Origin: Gracilaria domingensis
Taxonomy: Eukaryota > Rhodophyta > Florideophyceae > Gracilariales > Gracilariaceae
DNA length: 64,000 nt
Reading direction: 5' to 3'
NCBI GenBank assembly: GCA_022539475.1
Contig: VCMS01000291.1
Coordinates: 16,251-80,250 of the forward strand
Within the stretch, counting starts at the first letter, position 1, and each line of letters opens with the position of its first letter. Below are positions 20,348-32,006 of the stretch, piece after piece. The translations under genes were made by a program, and so were the position numbers. Under the pieces are notes generated by a model. That model was given only the letters and a program-made list of their open reading frames with translations. It was not told the DNA's origin and made no database searches.

Positions 20348-23300
20348 GTGAACTCTGAGCACCTTGGTGTCTTGCGTCGCCCGTGGATACGGTCTAAGAA
20401 CAGCCGGTTCCCGGATAGAGTCCTGGTCATGGCGAAACGTAACTACAAAGTTTACGCCGACCTAGGTGTTTCCGACCAGTACATGGTTCGGCAGTTGTCC
20501 GTGCTCGATACAGGAGCTGGGCCAAACTTTTTGGTTGAGTCTATGATTCCGCCGCACTTGCGGTCTCGCGTTCGTGCGGCGCCGCAGATCGATATAGCGG
20601 ATGCGAACAATCGGCCACTTTCGACTGTGGGAGTAATAGACCTGCTCGTCAGGCTTGGCCGCTACGTGGCGAAGCTCGATTTCTTGGTTTGCAAGCAACT
20701 CGCTGCGCCGGTTATCCTCGGCTGCGACTTCTGTGACCGCTTCGTCGATGCAATTCGACCGCGGAAGCGAACCATCGAAATGGAAGATGGGACTACTGTA
20801 CCGATCGTTCGGCGTCCCCTGCGCCGGGCTCTGAAGAAGCAAGTCCCTTTGCCTGCGGCACAGAAGCCTACAGCCGATGAACGGAAGTCTACAAAGCTCC
20901 GAGTAGCTCGGCCCATTTCCATCCCGCCTGAATCACAGGTCTGGGTTACTGTGACCTCCCCACAATGTGGCTTACAAACGGTACAACCGTTGCCTGCGTT
21001 ACAGGAGAAGCATCAGCTTGCCCTCGCTAATGGGATTGTTTTCGTCGAACCCGAGAAGCCTTTTCAGGTGCTGGTTGCGAACTTCAGCCGTTTTTCTCAA
21101 CGGTTGGTTAGGAGCCAAGTTATTGGTTCGTTGCTTCCGCACCCTGCGGCTATAGTGCCTACTCAGGTTTCTATTGCCGAGGTTCTCGGAATCCTCGAAG
21201 CTGAGGAGGGGGAGGCGGAACGGAACAATTCCGAAACGACTGGACCCAACAGTTCGTCGGAAGATGCTACGCCGACTTCGTCGGATGCAAATAACCGCAG
21301 CCTGTCGAAGGAGGCAATGCCGACCTCGTCGGACAGTAATGATACGGACCTGAGTGCTGCTGACACGAAGGATAAGGCAGTACAGGAACTGGAGTCTCTG
21401 GATCTTGAACATGTCCCAGAGACTCACCGCGATAAATTGCGGCACATGCTTGAGGAGTTCACGCCCATGTGGGATGGCACACTGGGTAAGATTGGTATTA
21501 CCGAACATCGGATTGATTTGCTACCGAATACTCGGCCCATTTCACAGCACCCTTACAGGGCAGGACCGACAGCTCGGCAGGAGGAGAAAGCTCAAGTTGA
21601 GAAGATGCTCCGCGCTGGAATTATCGAGCCGGCTCAGTCACCTTGGGCATCGCCGGTGGTGCTCGCGCCCAAAGCTGATGGGTCTTGGCGATTTTGCATC
21701 GATTACCGCAAGCTAAACGCGGCTACGGTCAAGGATGTGTATCCTATCCCACGAATGGATGAATGCATCGATTCATTGGGCGACGCGAAAGTGTTCACAA
21801 CCCTAGACGCGAATTGGGGCTATTGGCAAGTTCCCGTGAGGGCTGAGGATCGTGACAAGACAGCCTTCGTTTGTCATGAAGGATTGTACCGATTCAATCG
21901 GATGCCCTTTGGGTTAACGAACGCGCCAGCCACTTTTCAACGAGCTGTGGATATTTTGCTAGCCCGCTTTAAGTGGAAGACTTGCCTGGTATACCTGGAT
22001 GACATCATTGTCTACTCCAGCAACCTGGATGAGCACTTGACCCACGTACGGGATGTGATGCGAGTCCTACGCGATGCAGGCATTACGCTCAAGCTCAAGA
22101 AGTGTGAGTTCTTTACCGAAACCGTCAGGTATCTCGGCCATGTTATCCGTCCGGGACGGCTTTCGATTGACGAAGTACGCGTGAAATCCCTCAAAGAGGC
22201 TAAGCATCCGAGGACGCAGACGGAACTCCGATCTTTTCTCGGCTTGTGCAATGTGTATCGCCGCTTCATTCCGAACTTTGCGGATATCGCTGCACCTCTG
22301 AACGAGCTTCTTCGCAAAGGCCAGCCAGTCGATCTGGAAGAATTCGACAACCGCAAGGTCGCGGCTTTCTCGTCGCTCGTGGACGCGGTGACATCGCCAC
22401 CTGTTTTATCCCTGCCTAGGGCTGGTTTGCCGTATGCAGTAGATACGGATGCGAGCGACTACCAAGTCGGCTGTGCCCTATTCCAGACCACCAATGATGG
22501 CGAGCGATTGCCAATTGGGTATTGGTCAAGGAGCCTCAACGTTCACGAGAGGAATTACTCGGTATCCGAGAAGGAGTGCTTGGCAGTTGTCTGGGCGTTA
22601 CAGACACTGCGGCCCTATCTTATGGGGACCCGCTTCATTGTCCATAGCGATCATTCGGCATTACGCTGGCTACTCTCTATAGCAGAGCCATCTGGCCGCT
22701 TGATGCGGTGGAGACTTCGCTTGTCGGAATTCGACTTCGAAATCCGTTACAAGAAAGGACTCCTGAACACTCAGGCTGATGCACTGTCCCGCTTGGAAAC
22801 AGCGGCTGAAGCTGCGCCAGTCGATGATCTGGAGATACCGTGCTTCCTCGTGGAAGACGGCTCGAGCGATGCCGATGAAGAATCGGAAGGATGGGACATC
22901 TACGATGCTGTTTTAGCCGTGTCTGACACGCAACCCGAACCGGGCTCTTTCGTACCGATCAAGCCGGAGGAACTCATCCGGGAGCAGCACACCGACCGTT
23001 TTTGTACGGAGATTCGTAGTCGCCTAAACGGTGGAGCACAGTTGCCTTTCGTCGAGAACGACCAAGGATTTCTAATCCGAACCGTCGGAAACAGGCCACA
23101 GATTGTGGTTCCGCACTCACTTCAGTCACGAGTACTGCATTTGTCGCACTACGCGAAGTTGTCAGCCCACCCTGGTGGCAGGAAGTTGTACTACACCTTA
23201 CGGAAGGACTTTTACTGGCCAGCAATGGCTTTCGACGCGTATGCCACTGTTCGTGGATGTTCTGACTGCGCGAAGAACCGCGTCAAACTGCGGAAGTACT

Positions 23301-25753
23301 CCAAGAAGTTGGTACTCTTCCCTGCCAGGGCTCCACTTGAATTCGTGGCAATTGACTTGCTCGGCGAGTTTATCCGCACTCGCCGGGGAAACCGGTTTCT
23401 ACTTGTGATCACCGACCGTTTTTCTAAACTGGTACGGACTGTGCCTTTGACGAAGGTTACCGCCAGTGCGGTCGCCCAAGCTTTCGTTACACACTGGGTT
23501 TTTGTCTACGGACCGCCGATTGACCTGTTATCGGACAATGGACCGCAGTTTACGGCTAAGTTCTTTCAGGACGTTTGCCGCATCTTGCGGATCCAAAACT
23601 GGTTTACGACAACATACCACCCCCAGAGTAATGGGCAGGTTGAACGTTTTAACCGCACAATGCTCAATGCATTACGGACATTCGTTGCCGAACATCCGTC
23701 GGAGTGGGATCAATACACCGATGCGGTGACATATGCCTACAATACGCAGGTTCATCGCACTACTCAGATCTCGCCGTTCGAGCTTGTGCTATCACGCGTT
23801 CCACCTTCGGTGGCTATCGAGCCACAGCCAACTTTGGATAAGTTCCCCTCGCCTCGTCTACACAGGGACGCCTGAAAGGCCTGGCTTAAGAACATCATTC
23901 CTACAGTTAGGCAAAACATCGATAAGGCACAAGCCGCGTACAAGCGGAATTTCGACGCACGAATGCGCAGGGATGCCCCTCAGATCAGGGAAGGTAACTA
24001 CGCCTTCCTACGGAAGGAATACTATAACCCGGAAAAGGAGAAGAGGCATAAGCTCTCTCCTATCGCGGACGGCCCCTACAGGGTTATTTCTATCACCGAT
24101 ACAACGGTTGTCCTCGATATTGAGGGTGAACACGAGCGTTTTTCGCGCGATCGCGTAACGCCTGCGCCACAGCCTGTTCGTCAGGAAAAGCAACCGGAAA
24201 CGCCGGACAGCGCTACGCCTACTGTGGACCAAGCCGCGACAGCGGGAGAGCGCGCTTCGTTGTCAGTCCTGCCGCATCCTAGCCGCGGACTTGCTGATTT
24301 GCCGGCAAAGCCGGAAGCTAACCCGCCAGTCTCGAACGCCGCACATGTCCACACGCGGATACTGGCCCCTCAGGGGATACTCACCACCACCCCCGACGCT
24401 CCAACTGAGAAGGGGGAGGAGGAGGTAAGTCGCTCGATTTCGTTGTCGCCGTCGTCGACGGAAGTGCCTTTGCAGGCCTCCGGGCCGCACGCAAGTCGTG
24501 GTGAAAGCACGCGGACGCGCGACGTACAGCCGAAGATTCGGAAAGAAGCGAGAAACGCGCAGTTATCGCGGAAGCCTAAAGAGGAACGCACCACTTCGGT
24601 GGAGCACGAAGCCGGAGAACCGGAAGAACACCAGGATGTAGCTGCTGCAGAAGTCGCCGCTTCGCCCGCGGGTAGCACTGTACGGCCGTCACAGACGGAA
24701 GGACAAGAGCCTGCCCCAGCTGTGCAGCGTGAGACCGGTACGCCGGAAAAGAGGGTGGTAACCACCGCAGCAGCCACGTCGAATGCGGAAAGTACATGCC
24801 CGCCGCAGTCGGAGCCCGGCAGCGGCAGCGCACTCGCGTCAAAAGAAGCCGGAAGACCGGAAAAGAAGCCTGTCCAGAAAGACCGTGTTGTTACGGCAGA
24901 CCCGATTTCGGGAGATTTTATTGAAGCATCGAGTAATGAAGCCGTTGAAAACACGGAGGCAACCGCCGCAACAGCAGGCCGACATGCCACAGTAGGTGGG
25001 CAGCAGCCCAACGCTGCACACGCGCGCACGCTGCGCCAAGTGTCTGGCTTCGCCGGCGATCCGCCTCCAGTGGAGGGTGACAACACACGAGCCGGGCACG
25101 TGCCCGCTGTAAGGATTGCGGCCGCCGGAAACGGAAATTCCGAATTTGAATCGGCAACGCACAGCCGTGCAACGGCGCAGGCCCCACCGCCAGCAATGCT
25201 TGGCAAGGCGTCGCCTCGGCACGTGCCACGGCACCACTCGCTGGCACACCGCATTGCGGACCGTTCACCCTCACTTCGGGAGATCTTGCCGGAACGCCGG
25301 AAGCTCGCTATTCGAGAACACCGAAGCTCGGTAACAGCCCGACAATACGGGAAGGAAAGCCAGAACTCTGGAAGCCGGAATGACATGGAAACACCATGGT
25401 CAAAATGGCTCTCGCCTGGCGTACAGGATGTCTTGCCGTCAGGACGGAAGCCGAAAGTAACCAATGAAGCCCACGACGGGAGAGGTAACAACGACACCTC
25501 GAGAGAGGATACATCGACAAAGCCGCATCCTGCGCGGAAGGTCCTCGATGAGGAGTATGTCATTGACCGTCTGATAAGTCACGGCTACGCCCCTGACGGG
25601 GAACTACTGTATCGAGTCCGTTGGTACGGCTACGCCTCTTCAGAGGATACGCACGAGCCCATTGAGCACTTGCCTCGCTCGAAGGTCTTGCAGTACCACC
25701 GTCGCACACGGACACCGATACCGGCTACGCTGGACAAGGCCCAAGTGGGTTGA
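20348..25753 (+). CDS. pol: Pol polyprotein (protease, RT, RNase H, integrase, chromodomain)
   Basis: Domains in order: aspartic protease (LDTGAGPNF near 20505), reverse transcriptase with WRFCIDYRKLN, FGLTNAPATFQ and the YLDDIIVYS active site near 22000, RNase H (DTDAS.., ending ADALSRLE), integrase with a His-His-Cys-Cys finger and a DDE core (AIDLLGE, LSDNGPQF, NGQVERFNR), a long Pro/Glu/Thr-rich linker, and a C-terminal chromodomain (EYVIDRLI, YRVRWYGYASSEDTHEPIEHLP) near 25550-25740. The order places it among chromoviruses. Gag and Pol are separate frames. The region has about one break. Confidence 0.93.
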
Positions 25754-25797
25754 CCACCCACGTCTCTATTGAGCACAGCCGTCCCAGACGGAATATG

Positions 25798-26065
25798 CCG
25801 CCTCATGCGGACAGTATTGCATTACGCAAGAATATGCCGCGTCAAGCGGATGCAACTTGAAGTTAACTCGAGATCACTTAGCCGCCTCAGGCGGACCAGG
25901 CCGCTCTAAGCGGACAGCTTTTCGCTGAACAAACATGCCGCGAAATGCGGAAGCCACTTACAGTGGAGAAGAAGATAAAGAAGAAAGAAGCCTAAGAAGA
26001 AGGAGAAGAAGCCAGGAAACTGGAAGAAAGACTAAGAAGTTTTATCGCTACAGCCGCTTGTGCGG
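25798..26065. repeat. Row of six CCGC-loop-GCGG mini-hairpins
   Basis: Six short inverted repeats of the form CCGC-N4/5-GCGG sit at 25798-25810, 25837-25849, 25882-25894, 25901-25913, 25938-25950 and 26054-26065. They lie between the 3' end of pol and the 3' end of the convergent antisense gene, where transcripts from both strands would end. Similar motifs (for example CCGCACCTGCGG near 18409, CCGCACTTGCGG near 20548) occur elsewhere in the element. Confidence 0.85.
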
Positions 26066-26263
26066 AAAAGTTACCCCTCTCTTGTGGGCCATTCGCAACA
26101 GCCTCAAACGAGGTATTGCCCACTGAGAAGGGGGAGAGCAAGACGAAGAGTTTGAGCCAAGCCAGCACATCTGGAGAAGTTTACCTCTAACTATTGAGTC
26201 GCCCCTCATCATCGGGGTCTATCGCGGACTACCGTAGCCTGTAGGGGATCGCGAGCCGGGGAA

Positions 26264-28063
26264 TTACGCGCCGGACGGCCCAGCACCTGGGGTGCCCCCA
26301 CTACCGGGAGCCCCGGAGAAGCGCTGTGCCGCTTTTGCTTGCAACTCCGACTCGTCGGTCACCGTATCGGGAACGGCCACTCCCACGCCTCGAAGGAAGT
26401 CGCGAATGACCGCCGCTCGCGGAGTGAGAGAAGAACTGCCGCCCACGGCGGATGCTACATCCTGAGCCCACGGGCCGGTCGGAGCGGGAGCCGCTACAGC
26501 GGGCGGGTCAACGATCACGACTTCGTCGTCATCTCCCGTAGCGTCGGGCTCCGAGGCAACCCCCACTGGGCTCCCCTCATCCATGGGACTTCCTCCCTCT
26601 TCAGGGTCATCACCGTCATCGTCAACGTATACGAACCCACGCGGGTGCCCTTCCGGGATATATCGCTCCTCTCGGCGGCGACCAGCCGCCTCAGCGGGAC
26701 CAATTACCTCCCAAATCCATGGGTCAAAATATACGAAGTCGCCGGCGTTGACGTTCCGTCCGGGAGAACGGTCCGACTGCCGACGGACCCCGTCGGAAAC
26801 CTGACTAGCAGGCACCTCATTCCAGTCAATCTGGTCAATGACGTCCACCAACGCGGTGGCTTCGCGCGCATTGCGGACCGAGCCGAGCACTTCGGAGAGA
26901 TCCAACGCTCGGATCGCTTGCCGGATGAGTTCCGGGATGAACCAAACTCGGTACGAATCATATGCCTCGATGAGGAGGAAAGCCGCAACGCGGACGGTCC
27001 ATTCTGTTGCCAGGATGCTCCACAGGCCGCGAGGCGGATCATTCATGAAGTACGAGCCTATGTAAGTTAGGCAGGGCGGTAGCTCTACGTGACACCCTCG
27101 TGGGACTTCGACCGCAGGCCAGAATGACGGCAGCGGCAGGTATCGCCCAGTATGGGAGTGACGCGCAATGCGTTCCACCTCCGTGCACTGGTACGGCACC
27201 AGTACCCCGAAGCGGGAACGCCATTTCCTCTCGAAGCGGAGGCCTTCATGAAATTGAGACCGTCCAGGACGGCGAAGGAACCGGAACTCGGCGCGAAGGA
27301 TCGGCCGCGCCCACAGGATCAACTCCTGCTGCGGCTGAACGGTATCCGAATATCGGTCAATTTCGTCCAACGCGTTGGCTAGATGGTCGCCGTAGCCGAC
27401 CTCGCCGAAAGTTCGGTAACGTGCCACATCGTACTGGTACTGTGCCGGCACCGGATGTTCGTTCGGAGCTCGGAAGTGTCGCGCGTACCCAATGCGGGCC
27501 ATCTCATTGCGAGCGAATTGTCTCGTCTCGTTTCGACCTACAAACAGGCAGCTCGGTATAACCGCAACGCGGGCGATCCAGTCCCATGAACGGGTAACGT
27601 CAGCAGGAAGCCCACCAGGGAGTTGACCGTCGACAGCGTACGAGTCGACGAGCTCTGTATCCCGAACGGCTTCGGCGTCAAACCAGGGAGCCTGGGCAAA
27701 AAGGAAACTGTGCCGGTGGGGATCCCGGATGCGTAACGCGCCTGCGGTAGGCCATCCACCCAGCGTAGCTGGCATCTCGGCGTTGAACCAATCCCACACG
27801 GGCGCGGGACCAGCCTGAGCTGGAGCGTGATCTTGTCCGGAAGAACCCGGCTGGGAGGCAGCCGCCGACTGCGGGAGAGGAACAGACCGGAACGGCGGGT
27901 TCGACACTTGCATGCGTGCCGTCGAGGACGGAGGGCCGTTCGGTGCGTTGGACATCGCGGAAGGGCTCGAGATGACGAGGTTCGCTACTGACACCGGAGG
28001 TGTTGGTGGCTCCGAACAGTTCTCGGCAGACCCGTCTTGGGAGACTTCCTTATATACCTCCAT
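26264..28063 (-). CDS. Antisense gene of the full-length element, 599 aa, unknown function
   Basis: An ATG at 28063 opens 599 residues on the strand opposite to pol, ending 510 bp from the pol stop. The N-terminus is Ser/Pro/Gln-rich. The core, about residues 85-450, matches the antisense protein of element A in blocks such as FAQAPWF, SYA..G.LPGGLP, RYRTFGEV.YGDHLA, RPILRAEFRFLR, YLPLPSFW, AFLLIEAYDSYRVWFIP and AGDFVYFDPW. The C-terminus is acidic then Gly/Pro-rich. Conservation of a 600-residue frame between elements whose other sequence has drifted argues for selection on the protein. No catalytic motif, zinc knuckle, signal peptide or membrane span is visible. Its promoter would lie near the 3' LTR on the minus strand. 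Confidence 0.88.
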   Translation of the reverse strand: MEVYKEVSQDGSAENCSEPPTPPVSVANLVISSPSAMSNAPNGPPSSTARMQVSNPPFRSVPLPQSAAASQPGSSGQDHAPAQAGPAPVWDWFNAEMPATLGGWPTAGALRIRDPHRHSFLFAQAPWFDAEAVRDTELVDSYAVDGQLPGGLPADVTRSWDWIARVAVIPSCLFVGRNETRQFARNEMARIGYARHFRAPNEHPVPAQYQYDVARYRTFGEVGYGDHLANALDEIDRYSDTVQPQQELILWARPILRAEFRFLRRPGRSQFHEGLRFERKWRSRFGVLVPYQCTEVERIARHSHTGRYLPLPSFWPAVEVPRGCHVELPPCLTYIGSYFMNDPPRGLWSILATEWTVRVAAFLLIEAYDSYRVWFIPELIRQAIRALDLSEVLGSVRNAREATALVDVIDQIDWNEVPASQVSDGVRRQSDRSPGRNVNAGDFVYFDPWIWEVIGPAEAAGRRREERYIPEGHPRGFVYVDDDGDDPEEGGSPMDEGSPVGVASEPDATGDDDEVVIVDPPAVAAPAPTGPWAQDVASAVGGSSSLTPRAAVIRDFLRGVGVAVPDTVTDESELQAKAAQRFSGAPGSGGTPGAGPSGA

Positions 28064-28103
28064 CGCGAGGCGTATCGAGCCGACGGAGTCGGTGTCTCAG
28101 CCT

Positions 28104-28116
28104 GAGAAGGGGGAGA
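28104..28116 (+). promoter_or_regulatory. Polypurine tract
   Basis: GAGAAGGGGGAGA directly precedes the 3' LTR, the usual primer site for plus-strand DNA in LTR elements. Element A has the matching AAGGAGGGGGAGA at 5339-5351. Confidence 0.88.
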
Positions 28117-28973
28117 TGTAGAGCAAAACGCCCTTTGTGGGGGTGCACCGAGGTGCTTTTCATAGTTTGTTGATCCGTTACCGGCTTCGACACCTCAGGT
28201 TATGAGAGGCTACTGGGGTAGTGCCCCTATTTTGGGGTATGCCTAGGAAGGGTAGTATTTCTGCACACGTGTGCCAAGTTGGCCCGATCGCGCGGGCCCC
28301 GTGGCAAGCATGCCACGGGGGCACACCTGTAGTGTATTGGCCGGCAGCGCCGGATAGTTAGATATTTTAATTGATATTTTCAAGTGCCGTATATAAGTGG
28401 CGGCACTTGCCGCCACTGTACGGGAAGTAAACCTCAACGAGGCCTTTGGCTCTGATCTTCTTGCCGCTTGCGCACGGTCACCAGCCCCATCCTGGGGAAT
28501 ACCACCGCAATTCCGGGCTGATCAACCAACCTCCGTCCCTGAGGAGTACTAATCCGTCGTCACGGCACTTTTCTTATCTATTTTATTGTTGTCATTTCCG
28601 TCTTACGGCTTTCGCTACTCTGCCCTACATTGTAGGTTTGTTTTATTTGTCTCGGGAGTTTTCCCGCTTATCGCGAGTCAGTGCTCCGCAGTGCGGCTCG
28701 TTTGTTGATCTTTTGTCGTCCCATACCGTTGGGCTGGATACCCCCACTCGCTGTGGCTCGCCGGAACCATCCGGATACCTACGCCGATTCTACCCCTTCT
28801 ACCTCCGACTGCACGCCCAGATCGGGGCCACCCGGATTTACACCCGGCTCGTGTTGGCCCTATCGGAGGGTTCTGCCGCTCGACTGCCCTTCACAGGGAG
28901 CAGGGCCTGAACACCCTGAGGTGCTCGTCCGCGACGCGGCTTGTTGTTTTCCCGTCGAGGGTTTTGCACCACA
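28117..28973 (+). repeat. 3' LTR (857 bp)
   Basis: Appears identical to the 5' LTR. It is followed by the target duplication ATCCC and the continuing satellite unit. Confidence 0.96.
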
Positions 28974-30385
28974 ATCCCACAATTCTATCGGATGATATTT
29001 GAATAACTTGAACATCGATCACGGTCGTGCACGCTGTACAGAAGCCCACAAACACGAACCGTCTTGTCCACATCGCCACACGTCCAGCCCACTAGTTTGG
29101 AAGCCTCCCTGCGCAAGGTGGGCATCCAATAAGCTCCAAAAGCTACCGCGAATTCTTTTGGTCATCCCACAACTCTTTCGGATGATATATGAAAAACTTG
29201 AACATCGATCATGGTCGTGCACGCTGTGCAGAAGCTCACAAACACGATCCGTCTTGTCCACATCGCAACAGGCCCAACGTCCTGACTTCCAAGACGCTCT
29301 GCGCATGATGTGTACCCGATCAGCCCCAAAGGCTACCGCGAACACTTTTGATCATCCCACAACTCTATCGGATGATATATTGAAAACATGAACACCGATA
29401 ATTGTCGGGCACGCTGTGCAGAAGCCCACAAAAAGGATCCGTCTTGTACACATCGCCACACGTCCAACCTGCTAGATTAGAATCCTCTCTGCGCAAGATG
29501 CGCATCCGATAAGTTCCAGAGGCTATGGCAAACCCTTTTTTAGCATCCAACAACTCTATCGGATGTTACATGAAAAGCATGAACATCGATCATGGTCGTG
29601 CACGCTGTGCAGAAGTCCACCAACACGATCGGTTTTGTCCACATCGCCACACGTCCAACGTCCTGACTGCCAAGCCGCTCTGCGCAAGATGGGTATCCGA
29701 TCAGTTCCAAAGGCTACTGCAAACACTTTTTATCATCCCACAACTCTATCGGATGATATATGAAAAACTTGAACATCGATCATGATCGTGCACCCTGTAC
29801 AGAAGCCCACAAACACGATCCGGCTTACACGATCCGTCTTGTCCACATCGCCACACGTCGAACGTCCTGACTGCCGAGCCGCTCTGCGCAAGATGGGTAT
29901 CCGATAAGCTCCAGAGGCTATGGCAAACCCTTTTGATCATCCCACAACTCTATCGGATGTTACATGAAAAGCTTGAACATCGATCATGGTCGTGCACGCT
30001 GTGCAGAAGCCCACCAACACGATCCGTCTTGTCCACATCGCCACACGTCCAACGTCCTGACTGCCAAGCCCCTCTGCGCAAGATGGGTATCCGATCAGCT
30101 CTAAGGGCTACCGCGAGCACTTTTTATCATCCCATAACTCTATCGGATGATATATGAAAAACTTTAACATCGACCATGGTCGTGCACGCTGTGCAGATGC
30201 CCACAAATACAACCAGTCTTGTCCACATCTCCAAACGTCCAACCTGCCAGATTAGAAGCCCCACTGCGCAAGATGAGCATCCGATAAGCTTCAAAGGCTA
30301 ACGCGAACACTTTTGATCATCCCACAACTCTATCGGATGTTATATGAAATATTTGAACATCGACCATGGACGTACACGCTGTGCG
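28974..30385. repeat. 190-bp satellite array, right part
   Basis: About eight units continue the array interrupted at 17200. The CATCGAtc core recurs at 29013, 29203, 29393, 29584, 29774, 29978, 30168 and 30358, mostly 190 bp apart; one interval of 204 bp contains a short internal duplication (CACGATCC-type). The last unit decays at about 30385, just before a tyrosine-recombinase relic. Confidence 0.95.
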
Positions 30386-30470
30386 GAAGCTTCCAGGAAC
30401 TACGTGAAGCTCGGGAGACACTGCTGCTACGCAGGAGAGGCTTTTAACTTCCCAAAGAGAACCGCATTGA

Positions 30471-31421
30471 AAGGTATCCTTTAATTGCTCGCACAGTTTC
30501 TCCGAAGACCGAAGTTTTGTACCGAAACTGCTACGCGGATTTTCGAAGACCGCTACGTTATGCCCCGTCCTGCCCACAAGAACTGGATGATTGTTTCGTT
30601 TACTACATTCATGAGGCGTTTTATGAAGATCCATCAGCAGGCCAACGACAAAAGCTATGTTACGCTTCGTCGTTCTTGTGTTTGACAGTGCCACCGGTTC
30701 GGAACAAGCTTGGTTTATCCAAGAGAGCGTTGATAGGATGGAATAAGGCAACTCCGTCTCAACCTGCACTTTCGCTCACAAGAAATTTTATGCACTCTTT
30801 TGCCGAGTTTTTCGTTGAACGCAATTGCATAACCGCCGCAGTCGCTCTAAGTATGCAATGGTGTGCATATATGAGAGCATCAGAAGTTTTGTCGCTTCGC
30901 CGTTGTAACGTAGTGTTTCCGAAGGACATTTGCATTGCGCATGCGAGCAATTCGGTCGCCGGGGTAAACATTGAACAATCAAAGACAGGTCTAATGCAGT
31001 TCACCTTGTTGCGGAGCACACCAATCATTGCGCTACTTCAATGTTTTGTCGAAAGTACCTCTAAATCATCAACCAGTATGCTCTTCAATATCCCCTATGT
31101 GAAGTACAATAGAATGTTCAAACAAGCCGCAACGGAGTTTGGACTAGAATCCGATCGGTTTGCTACGCATTCAGCGCGAATCGGAAGAGTATTATCGCTC
31201 TTCCTCGAAAGAGCATCTGCAGAAACTTTGGCGGTCATTGGAAGATGAAAGTCGTCCTCATCGTTGCAGCGCTACTTGATGAACGGTAAAAGTGCCGTAA
31301 CACGTTTGACAATATCTCACTTTGCGAGGAAGAATGTTGTAGACCATTTTAGCCGTTATGAAGAACGTCTTACAAGCTTCGTGGAGTTTCTACGCAGTAA
31401 AAGAATCAGAACCAGCGATTA
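30471..31421 (+). pseudogene. Tyrosine recombinase relic
   Basis: The frame shows an N-terminal helical part (with LSKRALIGWNKATPSQP, a block common in eukaryotic mobile-element recombinases) and a catalytic part: the first Arg in YMRASEVLSLRRC, Lys in QSKTGL, and the His-x-x-Arg box in ATHSARIG. A LQRYLMNG segment that could hold the Tyr nucleophile follows. Such enzymes belong to Crypton or DIRS-type mobile elements. No ATG opens the frame cleanly, so the 5' end is missing or altered; it looks broken in about one place. It lies directly against the 190-bp satellite. Confidence 0.72.
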
Positions 31422-31424
31422 AAA

Positions 31425-32000
31425 AAATTCTCTATGTGGGATGGGGTCCGCAACGAGAAGCTTTTGCGACGACGTAGCTCGGTGCTGCGCCAAATCTCTG
31501 TTACAAAGACAGTGATCTCCCGCATGAGCGAAAGAAGAACTTGGATCGAACTCAAAGACTTTCCAACATAGCGGAGTAAACGCTGGTTCTGGACGCGTAC
31601 AACGCGTAATAAAGGTTGTTAGTTCACTCTTCACAATTTTCACCGCGTCTTGAGCAGACATTTCGGGTTGCCGCCCGCTAGTGCACACTGTGTGTCTTTA
31701 CAGCCCCCTACAAACTTGTGCGTCTTGTGAAACAGCATTACAGTAGCGTAGGCTCGCGATACTAGAACCACAGCTGCCGAGCAGCGAAGTGAAGACGAGC
31801 CACCGTTTCCCTCTCACACGTCTCGTCTGGAAACTGCGGGAAATTGAAACAATTTAAATATTATGTGCGTTTTGGCGACAAGATAAATTTGAAATTAATG
31901 TTGAATACCGCTTTTCCCAGAACCCGTGCTATAGTAATAGTTTTAATACGTATCCTTACAAAGAAACCTTCCCAAATTAAAAATCTTATTACAAAAAGCA
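31425..32000. other. Non-coding stretch, AT-rich at its right end
   Basis: A minus-strand frame at 31419-31688 has no recognisable domain. 31840-32000 is AT-rich. No RNA gene or repeat was recognised. Confidence 0.4.
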
Positions 32001-32006
32001 TGGTAG

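Larger units (their letters stand above)
17201..28973 (+). mobile_element. Full-length Ty3/gypsy chromodomain element with antisense gene (11,773 bp)
   Basis: Two 857-bp LTRs (17201-18057, 28117-28973) look identical by eye and flank gag, pol, chromodomain and an antisense gene. The 5-bp target duplication ATCCC lies at 17196-17200 and 28974-28978. Both flanks are the 190-bp satellite, so the element jumped into that array. A primer-binding site follows the left LTR and a polypurine tract precedes the right one. Identical LTRs mean a very young insertion. It looks almost whole, with about one break. Confidence 0.97.

Noticed and set aside
16190-30160. Repeated ~74-residue frames in the satellite as a gene family
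   Set aside because: The unit is 190 bp, not a multiple of three, frames break at each unit and no ATG context or domain is kept.
30317-30769. Minus-strand frame spanning satellite end and recombinase
   Set aside because: It is a shadow across two unrelated regions.
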